This document shows positions 8,062-17,594 of a DNA stretch of 64,000 nt, in pieces. This DNA is from Marisediminicola sp040546025 (GTDB lineage Bacteria > Actinomycetota > Actinomycetes > Actinomycetales > Microbacteriaceae): assembly GCF_040546025.1 (NCBI RefSeq), contig NZ_JBEPNA010000001.1, forward strand, positions 372,001 to 436,000, in the 5' to 3' direction. A model generated the notes under the pieces. That model was not told where the DNA came from. It worked only from the letters and a program-made list of their open reading frames with translations, and made no database searches. How positions within the stretch are numbered: the first letter of the stretch is position 1; every line of letters starts with the position of its first letter. Both the position numbers and the translations under genes were made by a program.

Positions 8062-9213
8062 ATGGACTCCACCTGGTTGGTGCCCGTGTCGCTGGCCTTC
8101 GGATTCCTCGTGGGCACCGGCTTGGTCAGCCTGATGCACTTCGCCGCACTGCGGGGCGAGCGCGCGCACGACGTCGTGAACTCCAGCGTGCCCGACGGGG
8201 TCGACGCGGTCATCGACGCACTCGAATCTGCCGGCATTGTCGTCGACCCCTCCAATGTCGTCGTCAAGGCGTCGCCGGGGGCGCTCGCGTTCGGGCTCGT
8301 CGGGAACAACTCCCTCGTGCATCCGGAGCTCACCGAGATGGTCAACCGGGTGCGGCGCAGCGGCGAGGCGCTCACCGACGAAGTCGAACTCTCCCGCGGC
8401 CCGTTCGGCGAGGCCAACATCGTGCTGTCGGTCCGGGTGGCCCGGCTTGGCTCGCGCTACGTGCTCCTACTGGCCGAGGACCGCACCGAATCGCACCGAC
8501 TCGACGCCGTGCGCCGCGACTTCATTGCGAACATCAGCCACGAACTCAAGACCCCGATCGGCGCCGTCGGCTTGCTCGCCGAGGCACTGCAGGCCGCCTC
8601 GAGCGAACCCGACCAGGTGCGCCGATTCGCCAAGCGGCTGACGAAGGAGTCCGAGCGGCTGGCACGGATCACGCAGGAGATCATCGAACTCTCCCGCCTG
8701 CAGGCCGCTGACGCCCTCACCGAGGCCGAGATCGTCTCCATCGACCGGGTCGTCTCCCTGTCCCTCGACGAGACGAAGGTTGCCGCCGAGGCCAACAACG
8801 TCACGGTCGTCGGCGGGAAGAACACCGGCGCGCTCGTCTACGGGGACGAGGCGCTCCTCGTGACCGCGTTGCACAACCTCATTGCCAACGCGATCCAGTA
8901 CTCCCCGCGCGGCTCGAGGGTCGGTGTCGGGGTGCGTAACTCCGACGGCGTGGTCGAGATCGCGGTCACCGACCAGGGTGTCGGTATCCCCGAGGACGAG
9001 CTCCACCGGGTCTTCGAGCGGTTCTTCCGCACCGACCCCGCCCGGTCCCGCCGCACCGGCGGTTCCGGCCTCGGGCTCAGCATCGTCAAGCACGTCGTCG
9101 AGAACCACGGCGGCGACGTGCGGGCGTGGTCCCAGCTCGGGCGCGGCTCCACCTTCACAATTCGACTGCCGGAAGCATCCCGCGCCATGGCAACAGCAGG
9201 AGACAAGAGATGA
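8062..9213 (+). CDS. senX3: phosphate-responsive sensor histidine kinase SenX3
   Basis: 383 residues. One N-terminal membrane helix (about 5-25, VPVSLAFGFLVGTGLVSLMH), a PAS-like sensor region, then the kinase core: H box FIANISHELKTPIGAVGLLAEAL (phospho-accepting His in SHELKTP, within 154-166), N box LHNLIANAIQYSPRGS, G1 DQGVGIPEDELHRVFERFFR and G2 GGSGLGLSIVKHVVENHGG. A single N-terminal anchor with little extracytoplasmic sequence fits SenX3, which senses Pi status through PhoU and Pst rather than a ligand outside. The stop overlaps the regX3 start (ATGA at 9210-9213), so the pair is translationally coupled. Confidence 0.92.
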   Translation: MDSTWLVPVSLAFGFLVGTGLVSLMHFAALRGERAHDVVNSSVPDGVDAVIDALESAGIVVDPSNVVVKASPGALAFGLVGNNSLVHPELTEMVNRVRRSGEALTDEVELSRGPFGEANIVLSVRVARLGSRYVLLLAEDRTESHRLDAVRRDFIANISHELKTPIGAVGLLAEALQAASSEPDQVRRFAKRLTKESERLARITQEIIELSRLQAADALTEAEIVSIDRVVSLSLDETKVAAEANNVTVVGGKNTGALVYGDEALLVTALHNLIANAIQYSPRGSRVGVGVRNSDGVVEIAVTDQGVGIPEDELHRVFERFFRTDPARSRRTGGSGLGLSIVKHVVENHGGDVRAWSQLGRGSTFTIRLPEASRAMATAGDKR

Positions 9214-9890
9214 CCAGCATCCTCATCATCGAAGACGAATCATCGCTCAGCGAGCCCCTCGCCTTCCTGCTCGAACGGGAGGGCTACACGACGGCGATCG
9301 CCAAGGATGGCCCGGCGGGCCTGGACGCCTTCGACCGCGGCGCCTTCGATCTCCTTCTCCTCGACCTCATGCTGCCCGGGCTTCCCGGCACCGAGGTCTG
9401 CCGGGAGATCCGTACCCGCTCGCAGGTGCCGATCATCATGCTCACGGCGAAGGACAGCGAGGTCGACATCGTCGTCGGCCTCGAACTGGGCGCCGACGAC
9501 TACGTCACCAAGCCCTATTCCACCCGGGAGCTGCTCGCGCGCATCCGGGCGGTCATGCGTCGCCGGATCGACCTCGAAGAGGACCGCGGTGATGTTCTGG
9601 AGGGTGGCGACGTGCGCATGGACCTCGAGCGCCACACCGTCGCCGTGAGCGGTCGGGAGCTCGCGATGCCGCTGAAGGAGTACGAGCTGCTCGAGCTGCT
9701 GATGCGCAACTCCGGCCGCGTGCTCACCCGCGGCCAGCTCATCGACCGGGTGTGGGGCGCCGACTACTTCGGCGACACCAAGACCCTCGACGTGCACATC
9801 AAGCGCATCCGGTCGAAGATCGAGCGCGTGCCGAGCGAGCCGGTCATGCTCGTGACCGTGCGCGGCCTCGGCTACCGCTTCGAGGGCTGA
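9210..9890 (+). CDS. regX3: phosphate response regulator RegX3 (OmpR family)
   Basis: 226 residues. Receiver domain with the acidic pair IIEDE (7-11), phospho-acceptor in LLLLDLMLPGLPG (about 48-60), the conserved Thr/Ser LTAKDS and Lys in YVTKPYS. Winged-helix DNA-binding domain about 130-225 with LKEYELLELLMRNSGRVLTR, DRVWGADYFGDTKTLDVHIK (long recognition part) and VRGLGYRFEG at the end. It starts at the ATG overlapping the senX3 stop. Expected targets are phoU, pst genes and ppk1, the last of which lies at the left edge of this window. Confidence 0.93.
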   Translation: MTSILIIEDESSLSEPLAFLLEREGYTTAIAKDGPAGLDAFDRGAFDLLLLDLMLPGLPGTEVCREIRTRSQVPIIMLTAKDSEVDIVVGLELGADDYVTKPYSTRELLARIRAVMRRRIDLEEDRGDVLEGGDVRMDLERHTVAVSGRELAMPLKEYELLELLMRNSGRVLTRGQLIDRVWGADYFGDTKTLDVHIKRIRSKIERVPSEPVMLVTVRGLGYRFEG

Positions 9891-9892
9891 GC

Positions 9893-9909
9893 AGGCGGGA
9901 TGCCCGCCT
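9893..9909. terminator. short GC hairpin between convergent regX3 and lipoprotein genes
   Basis: AGGCGGG-ATG-CCCGCCT is a perfect 7-bp stem with a 3-base loop directly after the regX3 stop. No T-run follows, so termination is inferred from position only. Confidence 0.45.
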
Positions 9910-9920
9910 CCCGCTGCCTG

Positions 9921-10388
9921 TTACTCGCCGGGGACGAGGTCGGCGTACTCGTTGAGCGCACCGTCGAGCACGGGAACGTCCAGCTCCTGGCCCTCCTCGT
10001 CACCGTACTGGAAGTAGACGGGGAAGAGCGAGCCCGGCTGGGCGTCGACGCCCTCGAGGGCCAACACGTCTGCCTCGGCGCCGAGCGATACTGTTTCGCC
10101 AGCGGGCACGGAGACGGTTCGCTCGACGCGTCCCGACTCGGCGTCCCACGACACGGCGAGCTGCACGCCCGTGTCGCCGGAGTTGACCAGGGCGACCACG
10201 AGTGCCGCTGTCTCACCGTCCTCGGTGAGGAGGAGTGCGTTGCGCACCTGCACGTCGCCCACCTCGGCGCCGATCCCGTCGCTGGGGTCATAGGTGAGCT
10301 GCGTGGCCTGGACCGCGCCGAATGTGCACCCGGACAGGCTTGCCGCAATGAGGCCCGCAAGCACAATGGATGTCGCGCGTAGTCGCAC
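9921..10388 (-). CDS. putative secreted lipoprotein (LpqE-like by position)
   Basis: 155 residues. The signal peptide has a basic start (VRLRATS), a hydrophobic core (IVLAGLIAASL) and the lipobox LSGC near residue 20, so it should be lipid-anchored outside the membrane. The mature part is beta-rich, with LVVALVNSGDTGVQLAVSWD and VSVPAGETVSLG, similar to small copper-chaperone/immunoglobulin-like folds, and is acidic. The GTG at 10388 is preceded by GGAGGGACCT. In mycobacteria the gene divergent from carD encodes the lipoprotein LpqE, and this gene is in that position; homology beyond length, topology and location could not be checked. Confidence 0.75.
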   Translation of the reverse strand: MRLRATSIVLAGLIAASLSGCTFGAVQATQLTYDPSDGIGAEVGDVQVRNALLLTEDGETAALVVALVNSGDTGVQLAVSWDAESGRVERTVSVPAGETVSLGAEADVLALEGVDAQPGSLFPVYFQYGDEEGQELDVPVLDGALNEYADLVPGE

Positions 10389-10569
10389 AGGTCCCTCCGG
10401 AGACAGATAGTCGATAGGCAAAATCGAGAGTGGGAATTCAGCCGCCGTTCCGCAAGAGAATTCGAGCCCGAGTTTAGCCTACCGAGGGTTTTGTCAAGCC
10501 TCGAGGTAAGGCCATCCTTACTGGGAAATCGCTGTGGTAAACTAGGCTCCGCAGAATGGAGTTCCATCA

Positions 10570-11052
10570 ATGCTTTTTGAGGTCGGCGAAACCGTCGTAT
10601 ACCCCCACCACGGTGCAGCAACAATCACCGAAGTGAAGACCCGCATGATCAAGGGCGAAGAGAAACTGTATCTCAAGCTCAACGTGACCCAGGGTGATCT
10701 GACCATCGAAGTGCCCGCGGACAACGTCGACCTCGTCGGCGTCCGCGACGTCATCGGCAAGGAAGGCCTCGACCGCGTGTTCGACGTGCTCCGCGCGCCG
10801 TTCACCGAGGAGCCGACCAACTGGTCAAGGCGCTACAAGGCGAATCTGGAAAAGCTCGCCTCCGGGGATGTCATCAAGGTGTCTGAGGTCGTTCGCGACC
10901 TGTGGCGCCGCGACCAGGACCGTGGGCTGTCGGCCGGCGAGAAGCGGATGCTCGCGAAGGCACGCCAGATCCTGATCTCCGAGCTCGCGCTCGCAGAGAA
11001 GACCGACGAAGAGAAGGCCTCGAGCGTTCTCGACGAGGTCCTCGCGTCATAA
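10570..11052 (+). CDS. carD: CarD-family RNA polymerase-binding transcription factor
   Basis: Binds the RNA polymerase beta subunit and stabilises open complexes, notably at rRNA promoters; essential in mycobacteria. 160 residues. The N-terminal Tudor-like RNAP-interaction domain begins MLFEVGETVVYPHHGAATIT (1-20); the C-terminal helical DNA-binding domain includes NWSRRYKANLEKLASGD, with the conserved Trp that contacts the upstream fork, and LSAGEKRMLAKARQILISEL. A GGAG lies in GAATGGAGTTCC before the ATG. The gene order carD-ispD-ispF-cysS-rlmB is the conserved actinobacterial order. Confidence 0.95.
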   Translation: MLFEVGETVVYPHHGAATITEVKTRMIKGEEKLYLKLNVTQGDLTIEVPADNVDLVGVRDVIGKEGLDRVFDVLRAPFTEEPTNWSRRYKANLEKLASGDVIKVSEVVRDLWRRDQDRGLSAGEKRMLAKARQILISELALAEKTDEEKASSVLDEVLAS

Positions 11053-11072
11053 CCATCCCGACCGAACAGCAC

Positions 11073-12248
11073 GTGCCCGAGTGGGCGATCGGCGTGATCA
11101 TCGTCGCGGCCGGAAGCGGCACCCGCCTCGGACTCGGCACGCCCAAGGCGCTCGTCCCGGTCGTGGGCACGTCGATCCTCGAGCGCGCCCTGCGCCCGGT
11201 GTTCGGCATGCGCGCACCGGCGCAGGTTGTCGTCGTCGCGCCCGCAGAGCAGCTCGCCGAGGCGCGCGTGCTCTGCCAGGGCGTCGCGGGCGACGCGGGC
11301 GACCACCTCACGGTCGTCGCTGGCGGCAGCACCCGGCAACAGTCTGTCGCTGCCGGCCTCGCTGCGCTCGACGGGTCGGTGCGCACGGTGCTGGTGCACG
11401 ACGCCGCCCGTGCGTTCACCCCGTCGATCCAGTTCGAGCTCGTCGCGTCGGCGGTCGAGGAGACCGGAGCCGGAGTCATCCCCACCCTCCCGATCAGCGA
11501 CGCGATCAAACAGGCGGATGCCGCCGGCGCGGTGGTGCGCAGCCTCGACAGGTCCGAACTCGTGGCCGCGCAGACCCCGCAGGGGTTCCCCCGCGCCGAC
11601 CTCGTCGCCGCCTACGCCGCCGCGACCGAGGAGTACACCGACGACGCGGCACTGTTCGCGGCAGCCGGGCATCCGGTCTCGATCATCGCGGGCGACGTGC
11701 TCGCCTTCAAGATCACCACCCCGTGGGATCTCCGCCGCGCCGAGGCACTGGCCCGCGAGTCCGGCGGCAGCATCGCGGCCGTCCGCACGGGCGTCGGGAT
11801 CGACGTGCACGCCTTCGACGAGGGCAGCCCCCTCTGGCTCGGCGCCCTGCACTGGCCCGGCGAGCCCGGGCTCTCCGGCCACAGCGACGGCGACGTGCTC
11901 AGTCACGCGATCTGCGACTCGCTCCTGTCGGCCGCCGGCCTCGGCGACATCGGCTCGCGGTTCGGCACCGACGACAACCGTTACGCGGGCGCGCACGGCG
12001 ACATCTTCCTCCGCGAGACGGTCGCCATCCTGACCGGCGCGGGATTCGAGATCGGCAACGTTGCGGTGCAGGTCGTCGCGCGCCGCCCGAAGCTCGCCGC
12101 CCGCCGGGCCGAGCTCGAGGCCCACCTCGGCGGCCTCGTCGGCGCGCCCGTGAGCGTGTCGGCGACGACGACCGACGGGCTCGGCTTCACCGGCAGGGGG
12201 GACGGCATCGCCGTCGTCGCTACCGCCCTCGTGCAGCGCAGTCGTTAA
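11073..12248 (+). CDS. ispDF: fused 2-C-methylerythritol 4-phosphate cytidylyltransferase / 2,4-cyclodiphosphate synthase
   Basis: Two steps of the MEP isoprenoid pathway in one 391-residue protein. IspD part: VIIVAAGSGTRLGLGTPKAL (about 7-26, CTP loop), VLVHDAARAF and AQTPQGFPRADL. IspF part from about residue 236: GVGIDVHAFDEG with the metal-binding Asp and His, GHSDGDVLSHAICDSLL with the third His, DIGSRFG and TTTDGLGFTGRGDG. The link to the carotenoid/retinal genes at 47-50 kb is that they draw on this precursor supply. The start is uncertain: after the carD stop the first usual start in frame is GTG 11073, without a clear ribosome site; ATA at 11049 overlaps the carD TAA but is not a normal start. 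Confidence 0.92.
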   Translation: MPEWAIGVIIVAAGSGTRLGLGTPKALVPVVGTSILERALRPVFGMRAPAQVVVVAPAEQLAEARVLCQGVAGDAGDHLTVVAGGSTRQQSVAAGLAALDGSVRTVLVHDAARAFTPSIQFELVASAVEETGAGVIPTLPISDAIKQADAAGAVVRSLDRSELVAAQTPQGFPRADLVAAYAAATEEYTDDAALFAAAGHPVSIIAGDVLAFKITTPWDLRRAEALARESGGSIAAVRTGVGIDVHAFDEGSPLWLGALHWPGEPGLSGHSDGDVLSHAICDSLLSAAGLGDIGSRFGTDDNRYAGAHGDIFLRETVAILTGAGFEIGNVAVQVVARRPKLAARRAELEAHLGGLVGAPVSVSATTTDGLGFTGRGDGIAVVATALVQRSR

Positions 12249-12257
12249 GCTGTCCCA

Positions 12258-13673
12258 GTGACCCTGCGCCTCTACGACTCCAAGTCACAGACCCTGCTCG
12301 ACTTCGCACCGGTGACCCCGGGGCACGTCGGCATCTACGTCTGTGGTCCGACGGTGCAGTCTTCGCCGCACATCGGACACCTCCGCTCCGCCCTCGTCTA
12401 CGACCAGTGGCGGCGGTGGCTCACCTACCGCGGCTTCGATGTGACCCTCGTGCGCAACGTCACCGACATTGACGACAAGATCCTCGACCGCGCCTCCGGC
12501 ACGATCGAGCAGTGGTGGGCGCTCGCCTACCGCTACGAGCTGGAATTCAGCGCGCAGTACGCCCGCCTCGGCATCCTGCCCCCGACCTACGAGCCGCGTG
12601 CGACCGCGAGCGTGCAGCAGATGCAGGATCTCATCGTCGAGCTCGTCGAGCGGGGGCACGCGTACCCGGCCGACGACGCCTCCGGTGACGTGTACTTCGA
12701 CACCCGCTCCTGGCCCGCCTACGGCGAGCTCACCCGCCAGCGGCCCGCCGACATGATTGCGGCCGCCGACGCGGACCCGCGGGGCAAGCGCGACGAGCGT
12801 GACTTCGCCCTGTGGAAGGGGACGAAGCCCAGCGAGCCGATTTCGGCATCGTGGCCGTCGCCCTGGGGTGCAGGCCGACCCGGCTGGCACATCGAGTGCT
12901 CCGCGATGGCATCGCGGTACCTCGGAGACCAGTTCGACATCCACGGCGGAGGCCTTGACCTGCGCTTCCCGCACCACGAGAACGAGCTCGCCCAGTCGAG
13001 CGCCGCCGGCCGCCCGTTCGCCAACTACTGGGTGCACAACGGGCTCGTCAACGTCACCGGACAGAAGATGTCGAAGTCTCTCGGCAACTCGATCTTCGCC
13101 GCCGAGTTCCTTGAGTACGCGGCGCCGCTCGTCGTGCGCTACTATCTCGGCTCCGCCCACTACCGGTCCACGATCGACTACCACGATGGCTCGCTGATCG
13201 AGGCGGAAGCGGCCCTCGAGCGCATCGAGGTATTCCTGCACCGCGCCGAACGCCGACTCGCGGGCACCCGGTTCGAGGGCGGTGGGGTCGAGATCGTGCC
13301 CGCGGCCTTCGCCCTCGCGATGGACGACGACCTCGCCATTCCCCAGGCGCTCGGGGTGCTCCACGAGCACGTCCGGGCGGGGAACGCCGCCCTCGACTCC
13401 GAGAACCTCGCCGTCGCCGCAACGCTGCGCGGAGAGGTGTTCGCGATGACCGAGGTGCTCGGCATCAACCCACTCTCGCCCGAATGGCAGCGTGACGACG
13501 ACTCGCGCGCAGCCTCGGCGCTCGATGCACTCGCGCGGACGTTACTCGAGCAGCGAGAGGCCGCACGCACCACACGCGACTTCGGCGCGGCCGACCGAAT
13601 CAGAAATGACCTGGCCGCCGCCGGCATCCAGATCGAAGACACCCCGACGGGGCCCAATTGGAGTTTTGAATAA
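12258..13673 (+). CDS. cysS: cysteinyl-tRNA synthetase
   Basis: Charges tRNA-Cys. 471 residues, the usual size (E. coli 461). The class I signatures are clear: CGPTVQSSPHIGHLRSAL (about 30-47, HIGH variant; the Cys is a zinc ligand), GWHIECSAM, GGGLDLRFPHHENELAQS (His and Cys/Glu zinc site and cysteine selection) and KMSKSLGN. It starts at GTG 12258, 9 bp after ispDF, and its TAA overlaps the rlmB ATG by 1 base. It is not the paralogue MshC, which lacks this genomic setting and is shorter. Confidence 0.96.
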   Translation: MTLRLYDSKSQTLLDFAPVTPGHVGIYVCGPTVQSSPHIGHLRSALVYDQWRRWLTYRGFDVTLVRNVTDIDDKILDRASGTIEQWWALAYRYELEFSAQYARLGILPPTYEPRATASVQQMQDLIVELVERGHAYPADDASGDVYFDTRSWPAYGELTRQRPADMIAAADADPRGKRDERDFALWKGTKPSEPISASWPSPWGAGRPGWHIECSAMASRYLGDQFDIHGGGLDLRFPHHENELAQSSAAGRPFANYWVHNGLVNVTGQKMSKSLGNSIFAAEFLEYAAPLVVRYYLGSAHYRSTIDYHDGSLIEAEAALERIEVFLHRAERRLAGTRFEGGGVEIVPAAFALAMDDDLAIPQALGVLHEHVRAGNAALDSENLAVAATLRGEVFAMTEVLGINPLSPEWQRDDDSRAASALDALARTLLEQREAARTTRDFGAADRIRNDLAAAGIQIEDTPTGPNWSFE

Positions 13674-14701
13674 TGAAGAGCAGCGGCAACAAGCCACGCG
13701 CCGGAGCAGTGCGCAAGACCCGTAAGGGCCCGCAGGTCGGCTCGGGCGGCCAGGGGCGTCAGGCGCTCGAAGGCAAGAAGCCCACCCCCAAGGCCGAGGA
13801 CCGGCCGTACCACCCCGCGGGCAAGCGCAAGGCCGCCCAGGAGCGCTTCGTCGGTGCCGGCGGGCGCTCGGGCGGCGCCCCGCGCACTGACAACACGCAG
13901 CGCCCGCAGCAGCGTCGCGGCAAGCCGGCCGGCTCCTCGGGAGCCGCCGCGGACATCGAGGTCGTCACCGGCCGCAACTCGGTCGTCGAGGCGCTGCGCG
14001 CGAACATCCCCGCATCCACCCTCTACGTCGCCACGCGGATCGAGGTGGATGACCGGGTCAAGGAGATCCTCAACCTCGCCACGAAGCGCGGCCTGCCGAT
14101 CCTCGAGGTCATGCGCCCGGAACTCGACCGCCTCGCGGGCTTCGACTCGGTGCACCAGGGCGTCGCCCTCAAGGTGCCGCCGTACGAGTACGCGCACCCC
14201 ATCGAGCTGCTCGACAAGGTCATCTCCCGCGGCCAGGTGCCGCTGTTCGTCGCCCTCGACGGCATCACCGACCCGCGCAACCTCGGCGCGATCATCCGGT
14301 CCGTCGCGGCCTTCGGCGGCCAGGGCGTCATCGTGCCGCAGCGCCGGTCGGTCGGGCTCACGGCATCCGCGTGGAAGACCTCCGCCGGCGCCGCCGCACG
14401 CACGCCCGTCGCGATGGCCGCGAACCTCACCCAGACCCTCAAGGCACTCAAGGAGCGCGGCGTGTTCGTGCTCGGCCTCGACGGCGGGGGAGACGTGGAG
14501 CTGCCCGGGCTGACCTGGGCCAAGGAACCGCTCGTGATCGTCGTCGGAAGCGAGGGCAAGGGCCTGTCGCGCCTCGTGACCGAGACCTGCGACGCGATCG
14601 TGTCGATTCCGATCAACTCGTCGACCGAGTCGCTCAATGCCGGCATCGCGGCATCCGTCACGCTGTACGAGATCTCGAAGTTGCGGGCCAAGAAGAAGTA
14701 G
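13673..14701 (+). CDS. rlmB: 23S rRNA (guanosine-2'-O-)-methyltransferase RlmB-like, SPOUT/TrmH family
   Basis: 342 residues. The first 80 or so are a basic, disordered, Gly/Lys/Arg-rich extension seen in actinobacterial members. Then an L30e-like substrate domain (about 98-175, VVTGRNSVVEALRANIPAST) and the knotted SPOUT domain with motif 1 ALDGITDPRNLGAIIRSVAA, motif 2 VIVVGSEGKGLSRLV and motif 3 SIPINSSTESLNAGIAASV, all three needed for SAM binding. It methylates G2251-type ribose in the peptidyl transferase P loop in E. coli; the exact target here is inferred. Confidence 0.92.
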   Translation: MKSSGNKPRAGAVRKTRKGPQVGSGGQGRQALEGKKPTPKAEDRPYHPAGKRKAAQERFVGAGGRSGGAPRTDNTQRPQQRRGKPAGSSGAAADIEVVTGRNSVVEALRANIPASTLYVATRIEVDDRVKEILNLATKRGLPILEVMRPELDRLAGFDSVHQGVALKVPPYEYAHPIELLDKVISRGQVPLFVALDGITDPRNLGAIIRSVAAFGGQGVIVPQRRSVGLTASAWKTSAGAAARTPVAMAANLTQTLKALKERGVFVLGLDGGGDVELPGLTWAKEPLVIVVGSEGKGLSRLVTETCDAIVSIPINSSTESLNAGIAASVTLYEISKLRAKKK

Positions 14702-14724
14702 CGCCCAGCCCGCGCTCGACTGGG

Positions 14725-14884
14725 CTTTCATTATTCAGGAGTCTGGCGGTTGCAGTGACGCCGACGAGACCGGCAGCCTCATGAAATGCGTCACACAGGT
14801 GGGTTGGCGCATTTTCTGTCGGATGTGAGTCATCTGGCCGAAGATACTGCGGCTGGCCGCCCTGTCACTCCTGAATGATGAAAG
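14725..14884. repeat. 160-bp element bounded by 18-bp inverted repeats
   Basis: CTTTCATTATTCAGGAGT at 14725-14742 and ACTCCTGAATGATGAAAG at 14867-14884 are inverted copies with 17 of 18 positions paired. The interior contains a smaller hairpin (AAATGCG and CGCATTT) and no credible gene. It lies between rlmB and the convergent DUF4032 gene. It could be a MITE-like insertion or a large terminator stem; no flanking target duplication is obvious. Confidence 0.55.
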
Positions 14885-14925
14885 CTGCGGGCGCGAACGG
14901 TGACGCGGGTGAAGCGGCTGCGGCG

Positions 14926-16203
14926 TCAGACCCGCGCGCGCCAGTCGTCCTCGTCGATGACCTCGACGGGCAGCGTCAGTGTGTCCGTCACTGGATCGAT
15001 CATGGTCGCCTCGTCGCGGCGGAACCTCAGAACGTTCTCGATATAGGAGCCGACCGCTTCGGCAAGGGGCACGTCGCGGCTCTCGTTCTGCGACAGGTAC
15101 CAGCGGTGCTCGAGCATCTGGTGGTACATCTCCGCGGGCTCGAGGCGCCCCTTGAGATCCCTCGGGATCGCGCGCACGACGGGCTCGAACACCGTCGCGA
15201 GCCACTCGTGCGCGACCATCTCCTCGTCGAGGTCCCTACCGGTGAGGGTCGCGGCGTAGGAGTCGAGGTCGTTGAGCAGCCGCCTGGCCTGGTTCTCCTG
15301 CGCATCGAGGCCGGTCAGCCGCAGCAGGCGCCGGGAGTGGTGCCCGGCGTCGACGACCTTCGGCTGGATCCGCACCTGGGTGCCCGTGTCGTCCGTTTTG
15401 ATCGCGAGCTCCTCGATGTCGAAGCCGAGGTTGTTGAGGCGTTCGACGCGCTGGCTGATGCGCCAGCGCTCGGACGACGCGAACGACTCGGATCCGGTGA
15501 GCTCCGTCCAGAGGCTGCGGTACGCCGCGACGATGCCGTCGCTCACCTCCACCGGGTCGAGGGAGTCGTCGGTGCGCCCGCCCGCGGCGAGGTCGAGCAG
15601 TTCGCCGGCGATGTTGACGCGGGCGATCTCGAGGTCGTTCTCGCGCTGCCCGTTCGAGAGCCCGTTGTAGAGCTGGCCCGTCTCGGCGTCGACGAGGTAG
15701 GCGGCGAACGCGCCGGCGTCGCGACGGAAGAGGGTGTTCGACAGCGACACATCGCCCCAGAAGAAGCCGATCATGTGAAGGCGCACAAGCAGCACCGCGA
15801 GGGCGTCGACGAGGCGGGTGGCGGTGTCGTCGCGCAGGCGCTGCGAGTAGAGGGCCCGGTAGGGGAGCGAGAACTTGAGGTGCCGCGTCACGAGAACGGC
15901 CTCGAGGGGCTCGCCGTCGTCGTCGGTTCGGTTGGTGATGACCGCGATCGGGTCGACGCAGGGCACATCCAGTCGCTGCAGGCTGCGGAGCAGCTCGTAC
16001 TCGCGGCGGGCGAGCTCGACCGAGGTCTCCTTGATGGCGATGACGTAGCCGCTGAGATGAACGAAGCGCACGAGGTGCCGGGAGATCCCCTTGGGCAGCG
16101 CGGCGATGCTGTCTTCAGGCCAGGTGTCCAGCGGACGGTTCCATGGCAGGTCGAGCAATGCGGGGTCGACGATGGCCGACGTGATGTTGAGCGAGCCGCT
16201 CAT
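14926..16203 (-). CDS. DUF4032 protein with a kinase-like fold
   Basis: 425 residues. The N-terminal half resembles LPS/aminoglycoside-type kinases: YVIAIKETSVELARREYELL (about 53-72) holds a possible catalytic Lys and Glu, RLHMIGFFWGDVSLSNTLFR (about 141-160) matches the HxDxxxxN catalytic loop in degenerate form, and YLVDAETGQ replaces the DFG. The DUF4032 domain follows (about 225-385). Because the usual H of the catalytic loop is Trp-Gly here, activity cannot be assumed. Its substrate is unknown. It is followed on the same strand, upstream, by a sugar ABC ATPase gene. Confidence 0.75.
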   Translation of the reverse strand: MSGSLNITSAIVDPALLDLPWNRPLDTWPEDSIAALPKGISRHLVRFVHLSGYVIAIKETSVELARREYELLRSLQRLDVPCVDPIAVITNRTDDDGEPLEAVLVTRHLKFSLPYRALYSQRLRDDTATRLVDALAVLLVRLHMIGFFWGDVSLSNTLFRRDAGAFAAYLVDAETGQLYNGLSNGQRENDLEIARVNIAGELLDLAAGGRTDDSLDPVEVSDGIVAAYRSLWTELTGSESFASSERWRISQRVERLNNLGFDIEELAIKTDDTGTQVRIQPKVVDAGHHSRRLLRLTGLDAQENQARRLLNDLDSYAATLTGRDLDEEMVAHEWLATVFEPVVRAIPRDLKGRLEPAEMYHQMLEHRWYLSQNESRDVPLAEAVGSYIENVLRFRRDEATMIDPVTDTLTLPVEVIDEDDWRARV

Positions 16204-16240
16204 GGAATGATCCTGACTGAGTTGAGGGGCCGAACGAAGG

Positions 16241-16284
16241 CGAGCCTGCCGAGATCTCGTGTACTGCAGATCTCGACAGGCTCG
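16241..16284. repeat. 17-bp-arm palindrome between DUF4032 and ABC ATPase genes
   Basis: CGAGCCTGCCGAGATCT (16241-16257) and AGATCTCGACAGGCTCG (16268-16284) pair with one mismatch around a 10-base loop. No T-run follows on either strand. The core CTGTCGAGA is reminiscent of repeated extragenic palindromes in Microbacteriaceae. It could act as a terminator or stabiliser after the ATPase gene. Confidence 0.6.
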
Positions 16285-16302
16285 ACCGGTGGTGCTGTGC
16301 TG

Positions 16303-17397
<1,095 letters not shown>

Positions 17398-17594
17398 GGT
17401 TATCTTTCTCCTTCACCGGCAGGTACGTGCCGGACGATCCTTCGTGAATGGATGTGGGACGACGTGGCGTCCCGGTGCGAGCGACAGTGCTCAACATCCC
17501 CATTATGGCAGGGATTGCCCGAACTGGGGTAGGTCGCTCCCAGTCGGGGTGGTTAGGCTGAGCCGGCAGTTCTTTGGTTTCAAGGTGAGGGTTA

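Noticed and set aside
11049..11072. An ispDF start at ATA 11049 overlapping the carD stop
   Set aside because: ATA is not a usual start codon; GTG 11073 keeps the conserved N-terminus.
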